A stretch of 64,000 nt of DNA from Oligoflexus sp. (GTDB lineage Bacteria; Bdellovibrionota_B; Oligoflexia; Oligoflexales; Oligoflexaceae). The DNA lies in contig JACMPP010000162.1 in assembly GCA_014377445.1 (NCBI GenBank), forward strand, positions 1 through 64,000. Direction: 5' to 3'. Made by a program: the position numbers and the translations under genes. The notes below the pieces were generated by a model. That model was given only the letters and a program-made list of their open reading frames with translations. It did not search any database and was not told the origin of the DNA. Shown piece by piece: positions 27,260-36,188 of the stretch (positions are counted from its first letter, which is position 1; each line of letters opens with the position of its first letter).

Positions 27260-27772
27260 TTATTTCGCTTCTTCAACATCCCAGTTACACGACCCCTCCG
27301 ACTTCGCCCCATCCCAGGGTGCCGTGAGGATCAGACATTCTTCAACCTTCACTGAATTGGCTTTCGCGCTGGCGGCCGCGAGCTCAAGCTTGGCTTTCTT
27401 GGCGACGAAGCGAATCTTGTCGCCTTCGTAAATCTCGACGACCAACAGATCGCTCTTCGATGAGGGAAGGCCGGTCACGATCAACTTCACACCGCCGTCC
27501 GCCTTAGCCAAATTGAGCTTGGCACTGGTGACGCCGGCAAACTTTGCGACGGCGCTGTACTTCGTTTCCTGGCCCAGCAATTTGCTGCTCGATAAAAGGA
27601 TTTCGGTATTGGAATCGTTCGCGGGAAGTCCGCCAGGACCGGGACCTGGAACGGGGCCGGACCCCTGATTGGAACTCTTGGGAACCTGGTACGAGGGTTT
27701 GTAGCGCTCGCAGGCCAAGGCTGTCGCGGCGAGAGTAAGCGTCAATACTGTCAGGCTTAAGCGGCGCATCAT
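27260..27772 (-). CDS. Small lipoprotein, partner of the metalloprotease
   Basis: 170 residues. Lipobox LAATALAC gives an acylated Cys about 20 residues in. After a Gly/Pro spacer (QGSGPVPGPGPGGLPAND) comes a domain with alternating Lys/Ala and Val segments (AKFAGVTSAKLNLAKADGGV, VVEIYEGDKIRFVAKKAKLE) and two late cysteines (EECLIL, GSCNWD). GGGAG precedes two adjacent ATG codons (27772 and 27769); the second gives better spacing. Function unknown. It precedes the protease gene, and the pair is likely one transcript. An inhibitor or chaperone of the protease is a guess. Confidence 0.65.
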   Translation of the reverse strand: MMRRLSLTVLTLTLAATALACERYKPSYQVPKSSNQGSGPVPGPGPGGLPANDSNTEILLSSSKLLGQETKYSAVAKFAGVTSAKLNLAKADGGVKLIVTGLPSSKSDLLVVEIYEGDKIRFVAKKAKLELAAASAKANSVKVEECLILTAPWDGAKSEGSCNWDVEEAK

Positions 27773-27975
27773 AATCTCCCAACCCGATCGGGGTCTCCGG
27801 AACACTCTAAGGCCTCTACATCGGTAGATATATTCCGAAACTTTAGCGCCTTTTCCAAAGCGACTATTATCCGCCAAATTAGCCTTAATTTCTCGGGCTT
27901 TGGTTGCATTTTCCGGGGAGGAAACGCATAGTATTGCCTCGCAAGACGAGCGAACAAGTACCTTAAGGAAACGAC

Positions 27976-29604
27976 ATGGCCAACGCTATCAGTACGACTC
28001 CAGTCCCTCGTAACGAACCCGTTCTCGGCTACCTTCCAGACTCGGCCGAACGCAACGCCCTTGGACTCGAACTCAAACGCATAAAATCCGAACGACTCGC
28101 GATCCCGGTAGTGGTCGGCGGCGAAAAACGCTTCCACTCAAACAAGGTCCCTGTCGTCATTCCTCATAATCATAAACACGTTCTCGCCGAAGTCAGCCAG
28201 GCGACCAAGGCGGATGCCGAAGACGCTGTAAAATCCTGCCTTGCCTCCCGCGCGGCCTGGGCGGCTCTCCCCTGGGAAGAACGCGCTGCGGTCTTCTTGA
28301 AAGCCGCTGATCTGCTGGCCGGGAAATATCGCGCACAAATCAATGCCGCGACCATGTTGGGCCAAAGTAAATCCGCGCACCAGGCTGAAATCGATGCGGC
28401 CTGCGAGTTGATCGACTTTTTTCGCTACAACGCTCATTTTGCCGAACGCGTCTACAGCGAACAACCGGAGTCCTCGCCCGGGATGTGGAACCGCAGCGAA
28501 GCCCGAGGCCTCGAAGGTTTCGTTTACGCCATCACGCCCTTCAACTTTACGTCGATCGCCGTCAATCTCCCCGCTGCCCCGGCTTTAATGGGCTGCGCGG
28601 TGATCTGGAAGCCCTCACCCACTTCGATGCTGTCGTCCTATATCGCTTTGAAAGTCCTCGAGGAGGCTGGCCTCCCCCCTGGCATCATCAATTTGCTTCC
28701 CGGTGATCCGCTCATCATTAACGACGTGCTGATGAAACATCCTGAACTGAGCGGCATTCACTTCACGGGTTCGACCCCGACTTTCAACCAACTCTGGAAA
28801 GAGGTGGCCAAGAATATCGAGGTCTATCGCAGCTATCCCCGCATCGTCGGCGAGACCGGTGGCAAAGACTTCATCTTCGCCCATCCTTCGGCCGATCCCG
28901 CCCAGGTTGTAACGGGTATGGTGCGTGGCGCTTTTGAATTTCAAGGACAAAAATGTTCGGCCGCCTCGCGCGCCTTCATTCCGAAAAGCCTCTGGCCCGC
29001 CGTTGAGAAGTCTTTGGTCGCAACGGTCAAAGAACTGAAAATCGGTGACATAGAAGACTACACCAACTTTTTGGGCGCGGTGATCGACAAACGGTCTTTC
29101 GATAAGATTAAGGGTTACATCGAAGCGGCAAAAAATACCGAACAGGCGCGTATCCTGGTCGGTGGCACCTGCGACGACAGCTTAGGATATTTTATTCACC
29201 CGACGGTCATTCAAGCCTACGACCCAAGCTTCAAAACCATGACCGAAGAGATCTTTGGACCGGTATTATCCGTCTATGTCTACGAGGATAAAGACCTGGA
29301 TGCTACGATTGCGCTCTGTGATCGCTCCAGCCCTTACGCCCTCACGGGTGCGATCTACGCTCAGGATCGTCTGGCGATCAGTCACTTGACCAAGGCGTTT
29401 GAACACAGCGCCGGAAACTTCTACGTCAATGACAAACCAACAGGCGCCGTTGTTGGCCAGCAGCCTTTTGGCGGCGGACGTCGCTCCGGCACGAACGACA
29501 AGGCAGGAAGCATTTTCAACCTTCTGCGCTGGGTTTCCCACCGCACGATCAAAGAAAATTTCGTGCCGTACACAGATTATCGATATCCTTTTATGAAGAA
29601 TTGA
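27976..29604 (+). CDS. pruA: L-glutamate gamma-semialdehyde dehydrogenase (P5C dehydrogenase)
   Basis: 542 residues. NAD-dependent aldehyde dehydrogenase of the second step of proline breakdown, making glutamate. Family-specific marks: NEPVLGYLPDSAERNALGLE at the start, FNFTSIAVNLPAAPALMGCA, HFTGSTPTFNQLWKEVAKNI, catalytic Glu in GETGGKDFIFAHPSAD, catalytic Cys in FQGQKCSAASRAFIP, and GQQPFGGGRRSGTNDKAG near the end. The single-domain form, not the PutA fusion. The ATG follows AAGGAAACG. No proline dehydrogenase gene is in the window. It precedes ahpC on the same strand, 86 bases away. Confidence 0.95.
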   Translation: MANAISTTPVPRNEPVLGYLPDSAERNALGLELKRIKSERLAIPVVVGGEKRFHSNKVPVVIPHNHKHVLAEVSQATKADAEDAVKSCLASRAAWAALPWEERAAVFLKAADLLAGKYRAQINAATMLGQSKSAHQAEIDAACELIDFFRYNAHFAERVYSEQPESSPGMWNRSEARGLEGFVYAITPFNFTSIAVNLPAAPALMGCAVIWKPSPTSMLSSYIALKVLEEAGLPPGIINLLPGDPLIINDVLMKHPELSGIHFTGSTPTFNQLWKEVAKNIEVYRSYPRIVGETGGKDFIFAHPSADPAQVVTGMVRGAFEFQGQKCSAASRAFIPKSLWPAVEKSLVATVKELKIGDIEDYTNFLGAVIDKRSFDKIKGYIEAAKNTEQARILVGGTCDDSLGYFIHPTVIQAYDPSFKTMTEEIFGPVLSVYVYEDKDLDATIALCDRSSPYALTGAIYAQDRLAISHLTKAFEHSAGNFYVNDKPTGAVVGQQPFGGGRRSGTNDKAGSIFNLLRWVSHRTIKENFVPYTDYRYPFMKN

Positions 29605-29610
29605 AGAGAG

Positions 29611-29653
29611 TTGACACGTCTTGCTCCTTATGTTTCGATGAGGACGTGTTTTA
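29611..29653 (+). repeat. Inverted repeat between pruA and ahpC
   Basis: ACACGTC (29614-29620) pairs with GACGTGT (29643-29649) around a 22-base loop and is followed by TTTTAAA. It could be a weak terminator of pruA. A TTGACA at 29611 overlaps the left arm and might serve as -35 for ahpC, though no good -10 is at the right distance. Confidence 0.35.
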
Positions 29654-29690
29654 AAGCAAATATCCGACGTTTACCCGGAAGGAAAACATC

Positions 29691-30272
29691 ATGGCTGTAT
29701 TAGTTAACAAACAAGCTCCTGACTTTACCGCACAAGCCGTCATCAACGGTGAGTTCCAAGACATCACCTTGTCTCAATTCAAAGGCAAGAAAAACGTCGT
29801 CCTCTTTTTCTACCCACTCGACTTCACATTTGTTTGCCCAACCGAACTCCATGCGTTCCAGGACAAACTCAGCGAATTCAAATCGAAAAACACAGAAGTG
29901 CTCGCGGTCTCGATCGACAGCGTTCACACCCACTCAGCATGGCTCCGCACGCCTCAGGATGAAGGCGGAATCCAAGGCATCACTTATCCCGTGATTTCCG
30001 ACATCCATAAATCCATCGCCCGTGACTACGACGTTCTTCATGAAGACGGCGTTGCCCTCCGCGCGACTTTCCTTATCGACAAATCCGGCAAAGTCCGTCA
30101 CCAGACTGTGAACGACCTTCCATTGGGCCGTAACATTGACGAATATCTTCGCCTTGTCGACGCTGTGACTTTCAATGAAAAACATGGCGAAGTTTGTCCT
30201 GCGAACTGGCACGAAGGCGAGAAAACCATGCGTCCAGACCGCGCCGGCCTCAAGAGCTTCTTCAACAGCTAA
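29691..30272 (+). CDS. ahpC: Peroxiredoxin AhpC (typical 2-Cys)
   Basis: 193 residues. Reduces hydrogen peroxide and organic peroxides using a thiol. Peroxidatic Cys49 lies in DFTFVCPTELHAFQD and resolving Cys169 in HGEVCPANWHEGEK, both with the expected neighbours, marking the typical 2-Cys (Prx1/AhpC) class. GGAAGG lies just upstream of ATG. Soluble and cytoplasmic. No AhpF is adjacent, so electrons may come from thioredoxin. A long hairpin follows. Confidence 0.96.
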   Translation: MAVLVNKQAPDFTAQAVINGEFQDITLSQFKGKKNVVLFFYPLDFTFVCPTELHAFQDKLSEFKSKNTEVLAVSIDSVHTHSAWLRTPQDEGGIQGITYPVISDIHKSIARDYDVLHEDGVALRATFLIDKSGKVRHQTVNDLPLGRNIDEYLRLVDAVTFNEKHGEVCPANWHEGEKTMRPDRAGLKSFFNS

Positions 30273-30302
30273 AGTCTTAAAGCCTCAATTTGCGGCTTAA
30301 AA

Positions 30303-30340
30303 CAAAGAAGTCCTTGCCGTTTTCGGCAAGGACTTCTTTG
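30303..30340. terminator. Long bidirectional hairpin between ahpC and the TonB gene
   Basis: Perfect 17-base arms CAAAGAAGTCCTTGCCG (30303-30319) and its complement (30324-30340) around TTTT. Both flanking genes end here (convergent), so it can stop transcription from both sides. The T-run on the plus side is short. Confidence 0.7.
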
Positions 30341-30360
30341 GTATTGCTGTCTCTAATTTT

Positions 30361-30900
30361 TTAGAAACCTGATTCAGTCAAACGCTGTTCCGCAACCGTA
30401 CGGCCGAGGCTAAAGTTCAGTCGCAGCTTTTGGCGGTCGACAACCTGTGTCTGGTCTTTATCCACCGATGCAAAGCTCCACTTCGATACAGCCGTCAGAG
30501 CCGCTTCATCGAAGATCTGAGGCGGGCTCGATTCGGTCACCTTAAGGTTCTGAACCGTTCCATCTTTCGAAACACGGAAGGTGACGGTTACGTAACCTTC
30601 GATTTTTTGAGCGGCGGCTTCAGCCGGGTACTGAGGAAAGAATTTGATGCGCGGCTCGTCCTTCTTTTCCTCTATCCGAACGATAGGCTGCACCTTGATA
30701 TCCATCTCCACGTTCTTATCAGCAAGAGCAGCACCGGCGGCGGCGGCAACGCTGACCACCCCTATACTTTTGCCGTCCATTTTGTTCAATACCGCAGCCG
30801 CGAAGGCTTTCGCCTCTTTGGGTTTGATGACATTTTGAAACGGTAGACTAAGAGCGAGTGTTAGAAAAAAGCCGATAATACCGCTAATTAGGTATTTCAT
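30361..30900 (-). CDS. TonB family protein
   Basis: 179 residues. Short N-terminal membrane helix (YLISGIIGFFLTLALSLPF), a linker with KPKEAKAF and charged segments (VQPIVRIEEKKDEPRIKFFP), and a C-terminal TonB domain (YPAEAAAQKIEGYVTVTFRV, DGTVQNLKVTESSPPQIFDE, AALTAVSKWSF). TonB links inner-membrane proton motive force to outer-membrane receptors. The proline-rich spacer is short, and no exbBD is in the window, so it may be an accessory TonB-like protein. GAGGAGGAG precedes ATG. It converges on ahpC. Confidence 0.85.
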   Translation of the reverse strand: MKYLISGIIGFFLTLALSLPFQNVIKPKEAKAFAAAVLNKMDGKSIGVVSVAAAAGAALADKNVEMDIKVQPIVRIEEKKDEPRIKFFPQYPAEAAAQKIEGYVTVTFRVSKDGTVQNLKVTESSPPQIFDEAALTAVSKWSFASVDKDQTQVVDRQKLRLNFSLGRTVAEQRLTESGF

Positions 30901-31153
30901 AGCTCCTCCTCCTCAGTTGACGTCAGGGTAAATCGTGCGGGAGATGGCAGTTTACTCTGTCTCCAGCGGGAATCGGGTAAAGGTCCGAAACCGTAAAAAG
31001 TCTTTCGGTGTTTTGTGGAAATACTTAAGCACCCTTGGCAAACCAAAAAAAATGAAGCACGCCTTTTACTCCCGATATCAGCAGGCTATGAACTTTTCAC
31101 AATTTTTCGCCGGCACTTTCCGATATAGGATATTTTTAATCCTTACCCAAACC

Positions 31154-31525
31154 TTACGCCCTATTTCGCATGAGCTGCCACTTCCTGTTCTTCTCCGAAT
31201 AGACAAACCAATCAACCTCGTGGGACCAGGCGGTGTCGCGAAGAGATTCTTTGAGAAAGCTCCGTGAACGACTGATAAGCTTGCTGAGGCTGCCATCCTG
31301 AGACTCCCGCAGCCTTGAGCTTGTAGTCTGCTGAGGCAAGGCCGGATTACTATAGACCTCGCGCTTCAATTGTTCGCGATGGAGGCCTTCCTCATGACTC
31401 CCGGCCTTGAGCATGGCTTCCAGGAGAAGGCGCGTTTTCTTGCGACCGTGAAGGGCAACGATATGCTGTCCGATGTGAAGATTGGAACCTTTGAGACTGA
31501 TGAGGGACGGAATGCAGGTGTTCAT
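31154..31525 (-). CDS. Winged-helix-like small protein
   Basis: 123 residues, basic, soluble, no membrane segment. The segment GRKKTRLLLEAMLKAGSHEE, then LHREQLKREVYSNP, SKLISRSRSFLKESL and WFVYSEKNRKWQLM follows the helix pattern of an OmpR-type winged helix (a reeL-V-W..., an S-x-L-x-x-I-x-R-LRK-type recognition helix, then a wing with Tyr). I infer a DNA-binding or protein-binding wing. It is not linked to a receiver domain here. TAGGAG precedes ATG. Downstream (minus strand), no gene until the TonB gene at 30900. Family not firmly recognised. Confidence 0.45.
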   Translation of the reverse strand: MNTCIPSLISLKGSNLHIGQHIVALHGRKKTRLLLEAMLKAGSHEEGLHREQLKREVYSNPALPQQTTSSRLRESQDGSLSKLISRSRSFLKESLRDTAWSHEVDWFVYSEKNRKWQLMRNRA

Positions 31526-31700
31526 TGGGATCTCCTATGGTTGAAGGAGAGATAAAAGAAAGTCCCAAGGCTGACAAGCCGAGACCCCAATCCATACGCC
31601 CTAAGCGTTTTCCAGACTGAGGCTCCTTCAGAAACGGTCGAATAAAGTCAGGCGATTAGCCTCGGACCTGTGGACGGTGGCCCGGTGAGAGAACAAAGAC

Positions 31701-33500
31701 TTAGAAGCGCGATAACTCTTCGACATGAATGATCCGGACATTTTCATGACGACTGCCAAAAAAAGCCCACCAGAACATGCGATTCAACAGAATCGCATCG
31801 GCCAGGCTCATCGGTACGCTATCGCTGTCTTTCTCTTTATCGTCCATCAACTTCGCTTCGGCCTTGATTTGGCGGTAGAGGCGAAGATTCAATTCATTCT
31901 TCAGCAGACCCTGCTGAAGATCGCCCTCGACATTAAACTCAGAGAGAAGCCGTCCACCCGCAACAGCATAAATATGCCAGCGGTCGCCCATGCCCAGCGC
32001 GAGGATGCCGGAGCAGATCTTGCGACCGAAGAGATCCTCCGGAATTGAAACCTTGCGGAGATGATTGCGCAGATGATTCAGATATTTAATGCGTTCGGCA
32101 TGCTTCGGCAGAAGTGCGAGGAACTTCTCCTTGAGAGGCGCCTTGAGAGTGCGACGCGAAAGGAAATCACTGATAACACCCGCTTCGTCGGGACTCAGCT
32201 TAAGCCCCTTCTTGGTCGGCTTGCGGCCCACTGCGGTCGCGATATGCTCAAGCAGGATCGTCACGTCTTTGCCGCCCCGGATCGGCCCGAGCAGAGCCGT
32301 TACGCCCTCTACGAGGGGACCTGTGGTCAGACGGAATTCTTCGGCGTCTTGACAGAGATAAATAAAATTCGCAGTCCTTTGGTGCCAGCTCGATGGATCG
32401 AAGCGCACGCGGTGTTTCGTCAGGTTCTGAGCTTCGAGAACTGAGGCGGCAAACGCTGTCGGCGTCTCTTCAAACTTCAAATCGCAGCTGGATAGGACCG
32501 AACGGAGAAGTTGTTTGGGCAAAGCATTGAGCTTTTGCAGGCGACGCACTTCCCTTTGAAGGTTGTGGGCACTCGATAGAAATGTCACCTGACCGCTGTA
32601 GTCGTAGAGATAGAAGACCCCGGTCTTCTCGGGCAGAACCTTCAAAGCCTCCGACTTCACACCCCAACCGAGGCGTGTCCCCGATTCAAAGTCGCCTTGG
32701 AAACGAATGGCATCGGCGATCGAGGGAATACCTTTGACCCGCATTTTTTCGAGCAGAATTTTAAAGAGTTCGAGCGTGAGATACGCATCGGCTTCGGCTC
32801 GGTGTAGACGCGCATCGCCCGGCAAAGTGAAAAAGCCCGCGAGGCCTTTCAATGACTTGTCGGGGGCATTGGGCGCAAGCTTCTCGACGAGGAGATGGGT
32901 ACAGAGATAATAGTTGCCAATCTCGTGCTGGCAATCCACATCGGCGAAGTAACGCAGAAACTTCATGTCGCCGATCGTATTGTGGCTGACGAGAACGTCG
33001 TCCTGGATGAATGTGATAAAATCGGGCATGATCGCTTTGATCGGCGGTGCATCACGCACCATCTTGTCGGTGATGCCGGTCATGCGGCGAACTATGGGTG
33101 GAATGGATACCCCAGGGTTCACCATCGAATAAAAGGTGTCGTGGATCTGTCCGTCGCGGTAACGCAAAGCAAAGATCTCGGTGATCCCGTTCTTCTCGGG
33201 GTTGCCGCCGGTCGTCTCGATATCGAAGGCAATGTAACTGCCGTTTTCGAGAGCCGCAGCCAGATGTTTGGTCCGACCTTTGGCTGGGGCATTGGCGGAT
33301 TTACGTCGAAGATCCTTATCAACAGCTCCCGCTTGATGGTGCTGATGCGAATGTTGAGCATGCGATGGATGTTGACGCTCACGTTCCCCTTCCTGTCCCT
33401 CGTGATCTCTCGATTCACGCGTTTGATTCGGGTTGGCATCGCCTTCAGCCAAAGTCCTATTCTGTGCATCTTGAGGAGATTTTTGATCAGTCAATGTCAT
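31701..33500 (-). CDS. DnaQ-like exonuclease fused to UvrC/Cho-like domain
   Basis: 599 residues from ATG at 33500 (AAAGGTAG upstream; earlier codons have no such site). A His/Gln-rich charged N-terminus (residues 1-75) precedes a DEDDh 3'-5' exonuclease: YIAFDIETTGGNPEKNGI, VSHNTIGDMKFL and HRAEADAYLTLELF provide the D-E, D and H-x4-D residues. After about 270 comes a GIY-YIG-like region (KTGVFYLYDYSGQVTFLSSA) resembling the N-terminus of UvrC/Cho nucleases but without the full Tyr/Arg set. Such fusions are known in bacteria and may act in DNA repair. Standing alone on the minus strand. Confidence 0.75.
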   Translation of the reverse strand: MTLTDQKSPQDAQNRTLAEGDANPNQTRESRDHEGQEGERERQHPSHAQHSHQHHQAGAVDKDLRRKSANAPAKGRTKHLAAALENGSYIAFDIETTGGNPEKNGITEIFALRYRDGQIHDTFYSMVNPGVSIPPIVRRMTGITDKMVRDAPPIKAIMPDFITFIQDDVLVSHNTIGDMKFLRYFADVDCQHEIGNYYLCTHLLVEKLAPNAPDKSLKGLAGFFTLPGDARLHRAEADAYLTLELFKILLEKMRVKGIPSIADAIRFQGDFESGTRLGWGVKSEALKVLPEKTGVFYLYDYSGQVTFLSSAHNLQREVRRLQKLNALPKQLLRSVLSSCDLKFEETPTAFAASVLEAQNLTKHRVRFDPSSWHQRTANFIYLCQDAEEFRLTTGPLVEGVTALLGPIRGGKDVTILLEHIATAVGRKPTKKGLKLSPDEAGVISDFLSRRTLKAPLKEKFLALLPKHAERIKYLNHLRNHLRKVSIPEDLFGRKICSGILALGMGDRWHIYAVAGGRLLSEFNVEGDLQQGLLKNELNLRLYRQIKAEAKLMDDKEKDSDSVPMSLADAILLNRMFWWAFFGSRHENVRIIHVEELSRF

Positions 33501-33820
33501 ATCTACCTTTGTCCAACGTGATATGCGTAAACTCTGCGATCCAGATATCACGAAGTTTGTGCACGAAGAGCCTCGTAGGATCCGAGGGGAGTCGGCTTCG
33601 TAAACGCTCAGATCAGAGCCAGATCCCGAGCAATGCGCCCAAGGGAGTCCAGGGTTCTTTCTAGCAGAATCCTGCCTGAGAAGCTACGAACAAGCCCCTA
33701 GAGAGTCTACCATGCAAAGATGGGCCGTTTCCATTCTCGATTTTGGCCTTAATGTCGGAGTAGGAGGCTCGATCGCAGAGCCTCATACCACTATGTCAAG
33801 TCACACCTGTTTTACCCGAA
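33501..33820. other. Intergenic region between the nuclease gene and the cytochrome bd remnant
   Basis: No gene supported. A 7-base inverted repeat GAGGCTC-N7-GAGCCTC lies at 33764-33784 without a T-run. The minus-strand bases 33780-33820 read as continuing, stop-broken codons of the adjacent cytochrome bd remnant (see that entry). The right end of the nuclease promoter should be near 33510-33560. Confidence 0.3.
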
Positions 33821-34087
33821 TTACTCAAAGGAAAGCACGGTTCCTGAAACCGCAACGGTTGCAAACAAAATAGCTGAGCCTTTTGACCAGACACGTGTGA
33901 GAGCAAGATAAGCTTTGTGTCCGCTGCGGAGATAAAAATAGCGCGAGGTCGCCATAAAGAAGAGCATCACCACGCCGATGCTGCAAAAATAATATGAAAA
34001 GCCAGCGAAAAGCCCATAGTTGATCGAGCTGCTAAGAGACCGTCCTGAAATATCTCCACACTGACTCCATTCTACTAAAGCTGGCAT
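33821..34087 (-). pseudogene. Remnant of cytochrome bd oxidase subunit I (CydA-like) N-terminus
   Basis: 88 codons read like the first two helices of the cytochrome bd quinol oxidase large subunit: GFSYYFCSIGVVMLFFMA, then RYFYLRSGHKAYLALTRVWS and GSAILFATVAVSGTVLSFE. Typical CydA has FH at the position of FS, and ...EFQFG where this frame has SFE-stop-FG, so the CAA of Q appears as TAA. After the stop, the next codons (FG, stop, N) still follow the family and then break with more stops. The usual conserved His for heme b595 is lost. No subunit II is nearby. An isolated decayed fragment. Confidence 0.65.
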
Positions 34088-34284
34088 CAGCAGGGCGTTA
34101 CAGCCTCATCCTCTGACGTGTTTGTCCTATACTACCCAAAAGACACTCGCTCAAACTATCGACAAGATCGTACACTCAGATCAGCCCTAGCGATGGGTAA
34201 GGTCTCGGGCAGTTCGACCTAAAATCTAGGCGATAGGCAAAGGACTGCCAATAGTAATAAAATATTCACAGAGGAGATTCGATC

Positions 34285-34674
34285 ATGCAAAGTCTCTACC
34301 GAGCCATGTTCTTCTTTGGAATGCTTACGCTAAGCCAGGCCTGTGCCCACTATGGGGATCGACTGAAGTCTGACCTCGATCCCTGGATCGGTCAGCATCC
34401 CGACAAGCTTGTCGAGCAATGGGGGGCACCTAACAGTACCTATTCTATGGAAAACGGCGTGAAGGTGCTGAGCTATATCAACGATCGTCAGGTCTCGCGT
34501 TCGAGCGGATTTGGATACTCCGCCTGGCGCTTTAGCAACTATACCTACAACGATACCTGCAAGATCAACTTTTTCACGGATGCCAGCCAGAAAAAAATCG
34601 AAAAATATACATCCGTGGGTGATGCCTCAAGCTGTGTTGACGTCTTGAATGAAGTGAAAAGAAGTTCTAACTGA
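34285..34674 (+). CDS. Small lipoprotein, SmpA-like
   Basis: 129 residues with a lipoprotein signal (YRAMFFFGMLTLSQAC, lipobox LSQAC). The rest has the short Gly-turn pattern of SmpA/OmlA-like domains (WIGQHPDKLVEQWGAPNSTY, KVLSYIND), two extra Cys (DTCKIN, SSCVDV) and a predicted mixed fold. That pattern in known lipoproteins binds beta-barrel or peptidoglycan partners. AGAGGAG precedes ATG. The next gene (LysR regulator) starts nine bases after the stop, so the two could share transcription, which is unusual for a LysR gene. Confidence 0.55.
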   Translation: MQSLYRAMFFFGMLTLSQACAHYGDRLKSDLDPWIGQHPDKLVEQWGAPNSTYSMENGVKVLSYINDRQVSRSSGFGYSAWRFSNYTYNDTCKINFFTDASQKKIEKYTSVGDASSCVDVLNEVKRSSN

Positions 34675-34683
34675 GGTGTGTCC

Positions 34684-35484
34684 ATGGATTTTCGCTATCT
34701 GAAAGCTTTTATCGCTTCGGTTGAACAGGGGAGTTTCTCCAAAGCCGCCGAGGAACTCAACATCGCCCAGTCTGCGGTAAGCCGTCAGGTCAAGCTTTTA
34801 GAGGAATCGATCGACGATGAACTGCTCATCCGGTCCACCAAACACCTGACGCTTACGCCCAAAGGCCGAAAACTTTACGAGGCGCTCAAACATTTTGAAC
34901 TCGAGACGACCACACTTCTCAAAGATGGTGAGCGCACAAACATTCGCATAGGGATTCCCCATGGCCTTCTGGAAAGTTGGTTTCAGGGTCTCCTGGGCGA
35001 GTATTACAAAAACTTTGATTCGAATCTGACGATCACGGTCGGCGGGCTGCAGGAGCTCAGGGAAGGTATTGAGGCGGGCCGCTTCGATCTGATTTTCACG
35101 CCTTTCGAAATCGATAGTGAACTCATCAGCTCACAGGCCGTCCTGGACGAAAATCTGGCGATCGTATCGCGCGATCCGATCAATCCCGAGACGCTTTTCA
35201 ACTACCGTTGGATCATTTATGGTCCCGAGGATCTGCTGCTTAAAATCCACAGAAAGACCCCAAAACGAGTGGTTCAGGTCAACTCGATCACGGCGATGAT
35301 CAAGCTTGTCAAACAGGGGGTAGGCATTGCGGTTCTACCCGATCACATGACGCTGGATCACAAAGAACTGCGTTCCTACAAAAAAGACAGCCTGCCGCGG
35401 CAGACCATCTTTGCTTCCCATCTGCGCTATCGAAAGGCTCCGGAATCGCTCAAAGCCCTGATCGATATGCTGCCAAAGCCCTAG
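34684..35484 (+). CDS. LysR family transcriptional regulator
   Basis: 266 residues. N-terminal winged HTH, residues 1-60 (RYLKAFIASVEQGSFSKAAE, then LNIAQSAVSRQVKLLEES), followed by a periplasmic-binding-protein-like effector domain (RIGIPHGLLESWFQGLLGEY, FDLIFTPFEI, SITAMIKLVKQGVGIAVLPD). ATG at 34684 has GAGGTG at six bases; the upstream GTG at 34678 is too close to it. The effector is unknown. It follows the SmpA-like lipoprotein gene and converges on the methyltransferase gene (four bases shared at 35481-35484). Confidence 0.92.
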   Translation: MDFRYLKAFIASVEQGSFSKAAEELNIAQSAVSRQVKLLEESIDDELLIRSTKHLTLTPKGRKLYEALKHFELETTTLLKDGERTNIRIGIPHGLLESWFQGLLGEYYKNFDSNLTITVGGLQELREGIEAGRFDLIFTPFEIDSELISSQAVLDENLAIVSRDPINPETLFNYRWIIYGPEDLLLKIHRKTPKRVVQVNSITAMIKLVKQGVGIAVLPDHMTLDHKELRSYKKDSLPRQTIFASHLRYRKAPESLKALIDMLPKP

Positions 35485-36188
35485 ATCCTGCTGAGGGTGA
35501 GGATTGATATCTTCTGCTCGCGATAGCCGGCGCCAATCATAAATTCCTCAATACCCTCTTTATCGAGGGCACAGTCTTCTTCCCTTTGTTCAAGCAGATG
35601 AAAGTGTTTTTGCAGCTCCTCGAGGGCTTTGCTAAAGCGAAAGCGCCGGGGATCGGCCAGCACCAGCGTCCCCCCGGCCTTGAGCAGTTGGCTCGCAAAA
35701 GGCGGGAGATGCTCGAGATGACTGTCGTCATAGAACAGGTCCGCCCCGACTACAAGGTCCGCCTTGGACAAGAGATCGGACGGAGGTTCGCGACGCCAGT
35801 CGATCGCACGAAATTCCACGCGATCTTCCACGCCCCAGGCCCGCGCATTTTGTTCGACGAAGCTGCCGAGACTTTCTTCGTAGTCGCAGGCATAAATCTT
35901 CGCCTCGGGATAAATCTTGGCCAGGACGCAGGACAAAAATCCGACGCCACAACCCAGCTCAACGATCAGCTTCGCTTCAGGGAGCGGTTTCACTTCGGCA
36001 AAAATATCGGCGAGGCTTCTGGAACTCGGCCAGAGCAAGACGCCGAAGGGACAACGCTCGTCCGTGAGGTTGCCACCCACTTCCAGCGCGAAGGCATCGA
36101 GGTACCCATCAAAATTATCGACCACCCAAACCGAATAGTCTTGGCCCTGCCATTGGACGGGGATGGAACGTTGATTGAGTTTTGACAT
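35481..36188 (-). CDS. Class I methyltransferase (lysine methyltransferase-like fold)
   Basis: 235 residues. SAM motif I is AKLIVELGCGVGFLSCVLAK, motif II YACDYEESLGSF and motif IV DLVVGADLFYDDSHLEHLPP, with DPRRFRFSKALEELQKHF later. The ADLFYDDSH motif and the N-terminal FGVLLWPSSRSLAD segment match METTL21/ETFB-type protein-lysine and small-molecule methyltransferases. ATG at 36188 has GGAG nine bases upstream. The substrate is not evident. It overlaps the LysR gene tail to tail. Confidence 0.75.
   Translation of the reverse strand: MSKLNQRSIPVQWQGQDYSVWVVDNFDGYLDAFALEVGGNLTDERCPFGVLLWPSSRSLADIFAEVKPLPEAKLIVELGCGVGFLSCVLAKIYPEAKIYACDYEESLGSFVEQNARAWGVEDRVEFRAIDWRREPPSDLLSKADLVVGADLFYDDSHLEHLPPFASQLLKAGGTLVLADPRRFRFSKALEELQKHFHLLEQREEDCALDKEGIEEFMIGAGYREQKISILTLSRI

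Noticed and set aside
29611-29640. TTGACA before ahpC as a full promoter
   Set aside because: No acceptable -10 at 16-18 bases; kept only as part of the inverted repeat.
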